A DNA stretch of 7,873 nucleotides from Clostridiales bacterium (GTDB lineage: Bacteria; Bacillota; Clostridia; Saccharofermentanales; UBA5734), in the NCBI GenBank assembly GCA_003532195.1, contig DOFA01000095.1, positions 3,941 through 11,813 of the forward strand. The letters run 5' to 3'. Below are positions 1 through 5,700 of the stretch, in pieces. Position numbers and translations under genes: made by a program. The stretch's first letter is position 1. Every line of letters starts with the position of its first letter. The notes beneath the pieces were generated by a model that saw only the letters and a list, made by a program, of their open reading frames with translations, had not been told where the DNA came from and made no database searches.

Positions 1-14
1 CTCCCGCTGCGCGG

Positions 15-56
15 GCTGTCTGACCGCGGAGCAAGCTCCTCAGCTTGTCAGACAGC
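15..56. repeat. 10-bp perfect inverted repeat with nested hairpin
   Basis: GCTGTCTGAC at 15-24 is exactly complementary to GTCAGACAGC at 47-56. The 22-base interior holds a smaller hairpin, GGAG (28-31) with CTCC (36-39), and an alternative one, AAGCT (33-37) with AGCTT (42-46). An outer pair, CGCTGC (5-10) with GCAGCG (55-60), overlaps the main arm and would compete with it. No T-run follows on the plus strand, so it is a poor intrinsic terminator. It could be an interspersed palindromic repeat or the 3' structure of a gene lying outside the window. The dyad is seen directly; its role is unknown. Confidence 0.55.
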
Positions 57-92
57 AGCGCCAGAAAAGCCTACCCGTTCTGCGGGGTGATA

Positions 93-124
93 AAGATGTA
101 TACTTAACAGTATCTTGATTTTTT
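93..124 (+). terminator. possible weak intrinsic terminator upstream of lysC
   Basis: ATACT (100-104) can pair with AGTAT (109-113) around a TAAC loop, and AAGA (93-96) can extend the stem with TCTT (113-116) if mismatches are allowed. A six-T run lies at 119-124, just downstream. The stem is AT-rich and imperfect, so this is a weak candidate for ending a transcript entering from the left. It may equally be chance AT-rich spacer. Confidence 0.22.
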
Positions 125-178
125 GACCTGACGTCAACCTTTTCCTGATGACTTCCTGAAGCTGTCTGCCGATTTTTG

Positions 179-207
179 TTGAAATCATCGGTTCGCTTGA
201 ATATAAT
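179..207 (+). promoter_or_regulatory. sigma-A type promoter of the aspartate kinase gene
   Basis: A -35 box TTGAAA (179-184) and a -10 box TATAAT (202-207) are separated by exactly 17 bases, one mismatch from full consensus. Transcription would start near 213-215, giving a leader of about 18 bases before the ATG at 232. That leaves no room for a lysine riboswitch or a T-box downstream of this promoter. A dyad, CCGAT (169-173) with ATCGG (187-191), straddles the -35 box and could be an operator, though this is inference. Confidence 0.75.
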
Positions 208-218
208 TGGAGTGTTAT

Positions 219-225
219 GGAGGAG
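219..225 (+). promoter_or_regulatory. ribosome binding site that decides the lysC start
   Basis: GGAGGAG lies 6-8 bases before the ATG at 232, ideal spacing. An earlier in-frame ATG at 217 overlaps this site, sits only about three bases from the predicted transcription start and has just a weak GGAG-like sequence before it. The start at 232 is therefore preferred. Confidence 0.8.
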
Positions 226-231
226 TTGCCG

Positions 232-1584
232 ATGAAAGTTTGCAAATTCGGAGGATCGTCGCTGGCTAACGCCGAACAGATCCGCAAAGTCTGCGATATC
301 ATGCTGAGCGACAAGGAACGCCGGGTCATGGTGGTTTCGGCGCCTGGCAAGCGTTCCCGCGAAGACATCAAAGTCACTGATCTGCTGATCGCTCTGGCCA
401 ATGCCCGGATCGGCGGCCAGGACGGTCAGTCCCAGCTTCAGGCGGTGATCAGCCGGTTTGCGGCAATTGCCGATGATTTGGGGTTGTCCGGCGCGGTGAT
501 GCAGACTATTGAAGCCGATCTGCGGCAACGGATTAGCGCCGACAGCATCAACAGCCTGAAGTTTATGGATTGTTTAAAAGCGGCTGGCGAAGATAACTGT
601 GCGCGCCTTGTCGCCGACTACCTGAACAGCATCGGCCGCAAGGCGGCCTATGTCAATCCCCGCGAGGCTGGTATGCTTTTGACGGGGGAATACGGCAATG
701 CCCAGGTTTTGCCTGAAACATACGGAAATCTGGCCCGTCTGGGCGAATGTGCCGGCATTCTCATATTTCCCGGCTTTTTCGGATACACGCGGCAGGGTGA
801 TGTTGTCACCTTTTCCCGGGGCGGTTCCGACATCACGGGCTCTATACTGGCTGCAGCCTTAAACGCCAAGGTTTATGAAAACTGGACCGATGTCGATTCG
901 GTTTATGCAGTCAACCCTTCCCTGGTCAGCAATCCCCATCCCATATCCGAAATTACATATGACGAAATGCGCGAGCTGGCATACGCCGGTTTCAATGTTT
1001 TGCATGAAGAGGCGCTCACACCTGCCTATCGTAAAGGCATACCGGTCAATATCCGCAACACGAACAACCCGACAGCCCGCGGTACATTGATTGTCCGCCA
1101 TCGCGTCAATTTCGACGGCGTTGTGACCGGTATATCCGGCGCCAAGGGCTTCTGCTCCCTGAATATGAGCAAGTACCTGATGAACCGTGAAATCGGTTTT
1201 GCGCTGAAAGTCCTGCAAATCCTCGCTGATGAGAAAATTCCCTTCGAACATATGCCTTCCGGCATCGACTCGCTCTCCATTGTCATGCGCCAGGAAGTCT
1301 TCCCGCCCGACAAGGAAGCGTTGATTACCAAGCGCCTGGTCGATGAACTGGGCATCGAGAAGCTATCCGTCAACCGCAATCTGGCCATCGTCATGATCGT
1401 CGGCGAAGCCATGGCCCGCACGGTCGGCGTCACGGCCCGCGCTGCCAATGCCCTGAGCAAGGCCGGCGTCAACCTCGAGATCATCAACCAGGGGTCTTCG
1501 GAGATCAGCGTCATGTTCGGCGTCCGTGAAGAGTACTGCAACTATGCGGTCAAGGAACTCTACAAAGAATACTTCCTGCGTTAA
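232..1584 (+). CDS. lysC: aspartate kinase (aspartokinase III / YclM type)
   Basis: Phosphorylates L-aspartate with ATP to 4-phospho-L-aspartate, the first committed step to diaminopimelate/lysine, threonine and methionine; cytosolic. From the ATG at 232 the protein is 450 residues, close to the length I recall for Bacillus YclM. It opens with the kinase motif KFGGSS (residues 5-10). Further amino-acid kinase motifs are VVSAPGK (34-40), SRGGSD (195-200) and WTDVDSVY (218-225). Two C-terminal ACT domains follow, at about 298-370 and 381-448, the second including VNLEIINQGSSEIS; these normally bind feedback-inhibiting amino acids. The effector (lysine, threonine or both) cannot be read from the sequence. 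The gene stands alone on the plus strand behind its own promoter, and its stop overlaps the stop of the convergent gene. An in-frame ATG at 217 would add five residues but is disfavoured. YclM (thrD) is an equally valid name for this class. Family call is very secure. Confidence 0.96.
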   Translation: MKVCKFGGSSLANAEQIRKVCDIMLSDKERRVMVVSAPGKRSREDIKVTDLLIALANARIGGQDGQSQLQAVISRFAAIADDLGLSGAVMQTIEADLRQRISADSINSLKFMDCLKAAGEDNCARLVADYLNSIGRKAAYVNPREAGMLLTGEYGNAQVLPETYGNLARLGECAGILIFPGFFGYTRQGDVVTFSRGGSDITGSILAAALNAKVYENWTDVDSVYAVNPSLVSNPHPISEITYDEMRELAYAGFNVLHEEALTPAYRKGIPVNIRNTNNPTARGTLIVRHRVNFDGVVTGISGAKGFCSLNMSKYLMNREIGFALKVLQILADEKIPFEHMPSGIDSLSIVMRQEVFPPDKEALITKRLVDELGIEKLSVNRNLAIVMIVGEAMARTVGVTARAANALSKAGVNLEIINQGSSEISVMFGVREEYCNYAVKELYKEYFLR

Positions 1585-3449
1585 CGGGGCCTGACATTGC
1601 GGTCATAAACCAAGCCAGCGTCAAACAGGCGGCTGAGCTGGTAGCTTGCGGCATTGCGCAGGGTAAAGCCGTTAATCGGCGTTTTATCGACATAGATATA
1701 ATCTTCGCCGGCATACAGGTAAGCCGTGGTTCCTAAACCGCCAAAAAGAATGAAGCCCTGTTCCTTGAGCCAGATTGCCCGTTCATCTGAACCGGTCAGA
1801 AAAGAGCCATTGGGATAATTGAGGAAACCGACCGGTCCGGTCAGCTTTCCCACCTGATCCAGCCATTTTTGCGTGTCGGCTTGAATCCGTTCCATCGTTT
1901 GGTTGCGGGCGTCAATAAAACCATAGGTCGATGAGGCAAACAGCCAGCCTGTCATTTTCAGGCGATCGATGATTTCCTGGGCTTGCTGCCGGTTGGCGGT
2001 GATATCATCCCCGGTCAGGCTGACCGCGGCCATGCCGTTGTCCTGCAGCGCCTGGTTGCGGTCATCCAGCTGGTCTTGATCAGTCACATATCCGAAAACG
2101 CATTCATAGCCGGTCAGGGAGATGGTCCCCTTGGCGCCATCCAAAGAAAAATCCGGATGGGCGGCGACAAACTCATCAAGAATCCCGATTGCTTCCCCTC
2201 CGCGGTCAACAATCATATTTCCGCTGGCGTCCGGATATTCGGCGCTGACTTCCCCGCCTTCGTCCAGAACCAGATTCCAGCAATTGCCGGTCTCGCGGCG
2301 GGTCGCGTAATAATTGAGCCCTTCGAGCACCAGCACCAGCGGTTTTTTGCCTGGCGGCAGCTGCAGCTCATTCAAGCGGCGATCCTCGGTGTAAATCCGG
2401 CTGGAATCGATCAGGATGTATTGATTAGCGTATAATTGTTCCAGCATGGCGTTAAATTCGCCAACTGTCAGCATGGAGTCGTTGGCGGCCCCGGCATAAG
2501 AATCGCCGTCAAAGGCCTTTTCCGGACGGACAATCAAGGGTTTGACCGTGATGACCTCAATGATCCCGCTATATGGGGCCAGCTGTTCTGGAACCCGGGT
2601 CCGGCATTCGGCCAGATCGGCGAGAAGATCCGGATCTTCGGGGAAAACCACTGCCAGCTCCTGTAAAGCGTCCTGTGCGGTGAGGTAACGGCCGCCCGCC
2701 ATCAGCAATCGCGCCTGCTCAAGCAGGGGCTGATACATAGCGGCAGCGCATTCGTCCGCCATCAGCTGTGCCTGTTCCTGGACAAAACCAGCCATGGTGC
2801 TGTCGTTAAGCAAATTCTGCAAGGTTTGATAACAGGACCAGTACTCGGCGATTTCCAGATCGGCGATAGCAGCCCGGAATTGGGGCTGCGCCGCCTCGAT
2901 CCGGTCAAATTGATCCGGCAGCCCGCCGATGGCCGGCGCCAGATTGTCCAGCTGCGCCAGCTGTGCGAAAGCTTTTTCCACTACAGGCCTTTTCACCGCC
3001 CCGCACAGGTAATCCGCGCAAAGACCGCGCAAATAGGTAGCCAGGCGCACCGCAGTCAATTCGGCCATGGTCTCGGCAAACGACAAGTCGTCGCCCGACA
3101 GCGTTTGGCCCTGGCGCAGCTGTTCTTCCATCGCATCCAGGCGCTGGCCGATCTGGGTTTCCATAAGCGCCAATACGTCCTGGTATTGAGCTTGGTTGCG
3201 ATCGAATGGCCCGGCAGCCAGAGCTTTTTCCTGGGTCTGGCGAAAAACGCCGACAGCCGCCGCATACTCTCCCGCTTGCAGCGCTTCCTGAAAATCCTGG
3301 AGATTTCGGGCGGATTGCAAGCTGCTCCGGTACAGGTACAGACCGGTTCCGATGCCGCCTGCCAGGGCCAGGGACAGCACGATGATCAGCAGGCGGCGCA
3401 GCAGCGGGCTGCCCGGACTCTCATCACGGATGTAATAGGCGCGGCTCAT
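1581..3449 (-). CDS. membrane-anchored protein with degenerate NodB-like polysaccharide deacetylase domain
   Basis: 622 residues. A basic N-terminus ending in RR (18-19) precedes one hydrophobic segment (about 20-40), with no signal peptidase or lipobox site evident. It is probably a signal anchor with the bulk outside the membrane. Residues 45-290 are helix-rich and TPR-like, for example LLMAGGRYLTAQDALQEL (248-265). The rest (about 295-622) resembles a polysaccharide-deacetylase-like family I recall from Clostridia: AFDGDSY (312-318), LTVGEF (327-332), LNYY (378-381), HPDFS (431-435) and GTISLTGYE (441-449). The catalytic signature is missing. The Asp-Asp expected before LNYY is Glu-Gly (376-377), and the His-x3-His motif, expected as ASHTYGH, is ASSTYGF, with Ser507 and Phe511 in place of the histidines. 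A metal-dependent deacetylase activity is therefore unlikely; a cell-wall or glycan-binding role is inference. The start lies one base beyond the parC stop, suggesting translational coupling. The frame is intact, so this is not a decayed gene. Confidence 0.8.
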   Translation of the reverse strand: MSRAYYIRDESPGSPLLRRLLIIVLSLALAGGIGTGLYLYRSSLQSARNLQDFQEALQAGEYAAAVGVFRQTQEKALAAGPFDRNQAQYQDVLALMETQIGQRLDAMEEQLRQGQTLSGDDLSFAETMAELTAVRLATYLRGLCADYLCGAVKRPVVEKAFAQLAQLDNLAPAIGGLPDQFDRIEAAQPQFRAAIADLEIAEYWSCYQTLQNLLNDSTMAGFVQEQAQLMADECAAAMYQPLLEQARLLMAGGRYLTAQDALQELAVVFPEDPDLLADLAECRTRVPEQLAPYSGIIEVITVKPLIVRPEKAFDGDSYAGAANDSMLTVGEFNAMLEQLYANQYILIDSSRIYTEDRRLNELQLPPGKKPLVLVLEGLNYYATRRETGNCWNLVLDEGGEVSAEYPDASGNMIVDRGGEAIGILDEFVAAHPDFSLDGAKGTISLTGYECVFGYVTDQDQLDDRNQALQDNGMAAVSLTGDDITANRQQAQEIIDRLKMTGWLFASSTYGFIDARNQTMERIQADTQKWLDQVGKLTGPVGFLNYPNGSFLTGSDERAIWLKEQGFILFGGLGTTAYLYAGEDYIYVDKTPINGFTLRNAASYQLSRLFDAGLVYDRNVRPR

Positions 3450-3450
3450 T

Positions 3451-5649
3451 TCAGACTCCCGACAAACCGAGCTGCCGGTCGACCAAGGTGCTTTCCTTTA
3501 AATAGGAGCCGACAGCCGGAAGGTTCTTGCTGCGGTAATAATGGCTGTCGGCGATGCCGGAATCAGCCAGGCGTTTGAATGAAGCCAGGCGGCTGCCCTT
3601 TTTCGAAAGCAGGACCTGAACGCCCTGGGTTGTGCGGGTGGACTTCTCCGGGATCATCTGGCTGTTGAAAACCAGTGCTTTGCGAATGCTGCTCTGAACC
3701 GCAAAATCCTCGTCCGCGGACAGATGGTACATGGCGACCAGGGGCGAGGCAATGCTGTAGGCATTAACCAGCTTTTTGCGGTTAGTTTTGGTTTCATAAG
3801 CGCTGAGCGCCACTTTGGCCAGCTTGCCGCTGGCGTAGCCGAAGAGCAGATGGCCGCTGTAGTCCTCGGTCAGATGCATAAAAATTATGTGTTCCCCTTC
3901 ATCCAAACTCAGCAGGTTAGGCGTAAATTCCCCGAGGTCGGAGGGTTTGTGGTCTTTGACTTCGTAGCACTTGAGCTTGTAGACATTGCCCTGGTCCGAG
4001 AACAGGAGCAGATCGGATTTGTTCTTCCCTTCCAGCTCCTGAACAATCTGGTCGTCTTCCTTGGTTTTCAGTTCGCCGGCGCTGCGCAGTGATGTCAGGG
4101 CCATTTTTTTCAAATAGCCGTGGCTGGTCAGGAACAGGCGCAGCCGGAAATCCTCGATCATCTGGTTGTCGGTCAGTTCATCGACTTCCTCTTCATGAAT
4201 CAACCGGGTTTGGCGGGGCTGGCCATATTTCTTGCTCACAGTCTCGAGGGCGCGGATAATTATTTCATCAACTTTTTCCTGATTCTCCAGCGATGATTGC
4301 AGGTCTTCAATTTCCCCGATCAGGGACTTGATATCCGCGGTCCGCTGCAGGATATACTGGCGGTTCAGCTGGCGCAGACGTATTTCCGCCACAAATTCCG
4401 CCTGAACGGCGTCGATGCCAAAGCCGCGCATCAGATTCGGCACCACGTCGGCCTCTTTTTCAGTTTCACGGACGATCCGCACGGCTTTGTCGATATCGAG
4501 CAGGATTTTTTCCAGTCCGCGCAGCAGATGCAGCCGTTCCTGACGCTTTTCCAGATCGAAAGCGATCTCGCGCCGGACACAGGAACGCCGCCAGGACAGC
4601 CATTCGCCGAGGATCGCTTTGATGCCGAGCGTGCGCGGGGTCCCGTTGATCAAGATGTTGAAATTGCATGGGAAGGTCGTCTGCAGGGTGGTCAACCGGA
4701 ACAGTTTCTGCATCAGGGCATCCGGATCGGCTGATTTTTTATAGTCCAGAGTCAGCTTCAATCCATCCAGGTCGGTCTCGTCGCGCAGGTCATTGATTTC
4801 CTTGATTTTACCCTGCCGGACCAACTCGGTGATGTCGTCAATAATGGCCTCAACCGTTGTTGTGTAAGGAATTTCCGTGATCTCGATATAGCCGTTTTTC
4901 CTGTCGACCCGGTATACTGCGCGAATTTTGACGCTGCCGCGCCCGGTCTGGTAGACCTGTTCAATATCCCGGGGACTGTAGACAATTTCTGCTCCAGTCG
5001 AAAAGTCCGGCGCCGGCAGCATGTCAAGCAGGTCGAATCCAGGGTCGCGGATGTAGGCAATCGTCGCCCGGCAGACCTCCTGCAGGTTGAAAGAGCAAAT
5101 GTTGCTGGCCATGCCGACCGCAATCCCCTGGTTGCTGTTGACCAGAATCGTCGGGAAACTGGCTGGCAGCAGCAAAGGCTCCTGCATGGTGCCATCATAA
5201 TTATCGGTGAAATCAACGCTGTCCTTGTCCAGCCCGCGGAATATCTCCTCGCAGATCTTGTCCAGCCGAACTTCGGTATAGCGGGCGGCGGCATACATCA
5301 TGTCGCGCGAGTACTGGCGCCCGAAATTGCCTTTTGAATCAATGTAGGGGTGAAGCAGGGCGCTGTTGCCCCGGGTCAGGCGGACCAGGGTTTCATAGAT
5401 CGCCTGGTCGCCGTGCGGATTCAGTTTCATGGTCTGGCCGACGACATTGGCGGACTTGGTCCGGCCGCCGGTCAGCAAGCCCATTTTATACATCATATAC
5501 AGCAACTTGCGGTGCGATGGCTTAAAACCGTCAATTTCCGGAATAGCCCGGGACACGATGACGCTCATGGCATAGGGCATGTAGTTTTTTTCCAGCGTAT
5601 CCGTGATTTTTTGCTGCTGCAGGAGCTTAACAGGCTGGTTTCGGGTCAT
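3451..5649 (-). CDS. parC: DNA topoisomerase IV subunit A (ParC)
   Basis: DNA-cleaving and rejoining subunit of topoisomerase IV (C2E2 with ParE), which decatenates daughter chromosomes and relaxes supercoils. 732 residues, near the usual ParC length and shorter than typical GyrA. The breakage-reunion domain (about 20-480) shows FKPSHRKLLY (42-51), NPHGDQAIYE (77-86), the active-site Tyr124 in AARYTE (121-126), and GIAVGMASNI (175-184) with the DNA-intercalating Ile176. A beta-pinwheel C-terminal domain begins near residue 495. The GyrA box (QRRGGKG-like), needed for negative supercoiling, is absent, which favours topoisomerase IV over gyrase. At the quinolone-resistance-determining site, the positions matching E. 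coli GyrA Ser83 and Asp87 are Gln82 and Glu86. It lies 51 bases after parE on the same strand and just before the deacetylase-like gene. The start is supported by AGGAGG five bases upstream. Confidence 0.94.
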   Translation of the reverse strand: MTRNQPVKLLQQQKITDTLEKNYMPYAMSVIVSRAIPEIDGFKPSHRKLLYMMYKMGLLTGGRTKSANVVGQTMKLNPHGDQAIYETLVRLTRGNSALLHPYIDSKGNFGRQYSRDMMYAAARYTEVRLDKICEEIFRGLDKDSVDFTDNYDGTMQEPLLLPASFPTILVNSNQGIAVGMASNICSFNLQEVCRATIAYIRDPGFDLLDMLPAPDFSTGAEIVYSPRDIEQVYQTGRGSVKIRAVYRVDRKNGYIEITEIPYTTTVEAIIDDITELVRQGKIKEINDLRDETDLDGLKLTLDYKKSADPDALMQKLFRLTTLQTTFPCNFNILINGTPRTLGIKAILGEWLSWRRSCVRREIAFDLEKRQERLHLLRGLEKILLDIDKAVRIVRETEKEADVVPNLMRGFGIDAVQAEFVAEIRLRQLNRQYILQRTADIKSLIGEIEDLQSSLENQEKVDEIIIRALETVSKKYGQPRQTRLIHEEEVDELTDNQMIEDFRLRLFLTSHGYLKKMALTSLRSAGELKTKEDDQIVQELEGKNKSDLLLFSDQGNVYKLKCYEVKDHKPSDLGEFTPNLLSLDEGEHIIFMHLTEDYSGHLLFGYASGKLAKVALSAYETKTNRKKLVNAYSIASPLVAMYHLSADEDFAVQSSIRKALVFNSQMIPEKSTRTTQGVQVLLSKKGSRLASFKRLADSGIADSHYYRSKNLPAVGSYLKESTLVDRQLGLSGV
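3456..3460 (-). promoter_or_regulatory. ribosome binding site inside the 3' end of parC
   Basis: On the minus strand GGGAG lies six bases before the ATG at 3449 and within the last codons of parC. The parC stop TGA (3453-3451) is separated from that ATG by a single base. Ribosomes ending parC can re-initiate here, which ties expression of the deacetylase-like protein to topoisomerase IV. Confidence 0.7.
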
Positions 5650-5654
5650 GAATA

Positions 5655-5660
5655 CCTCCT
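5655..5660 (-). promoter_or_regulatory. ribosome binding site of parC
   Basis: A perfect AGGAGG on the minus strand sits five bases before the ATG at 5649, within the 51-base parE-parC gap. The gap also holds a short TCCGG/CCGGA stem (5679-5683 with 5690-5694) but no T-run, so nothing there should stop transcription. parE and parC are likely on one transcript. Confidence 0.85.
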
Positions 5661-5700
5661 GGGGTCTGTTTGTTTATTTCCGGAACTGGCCGGAGCCGTT

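Noticed and set aside
2..118. Open frame on the plus strand running in from the left edge to a TGA at 116-118, possibly the tail of an upstream gene
   Set aside because: Only 38 codons, no recognisable motif, and it runs through a strong palindrome; this length is expected by chance.
217..231. ATG at 217 as the aspartate kinase start
   Set aside because: It overlaps the GGAGGAG ribosome binding site of the ATG at 232, lies about three bases from the predicted transcription start, and adds residues before the conserved KFGGSS opening.
40..528. Long minus-strand open frames at 40-528 and 48-401
   Set aside because: They lie antisense to the aspartate kinase gene and its leader and show no protein-like motif; shadows of the real gene.
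5679..5694. Stem in the parE-parC gap considered as a terminator
   Set aside because: Only 5 bp with no T-run on either strand.
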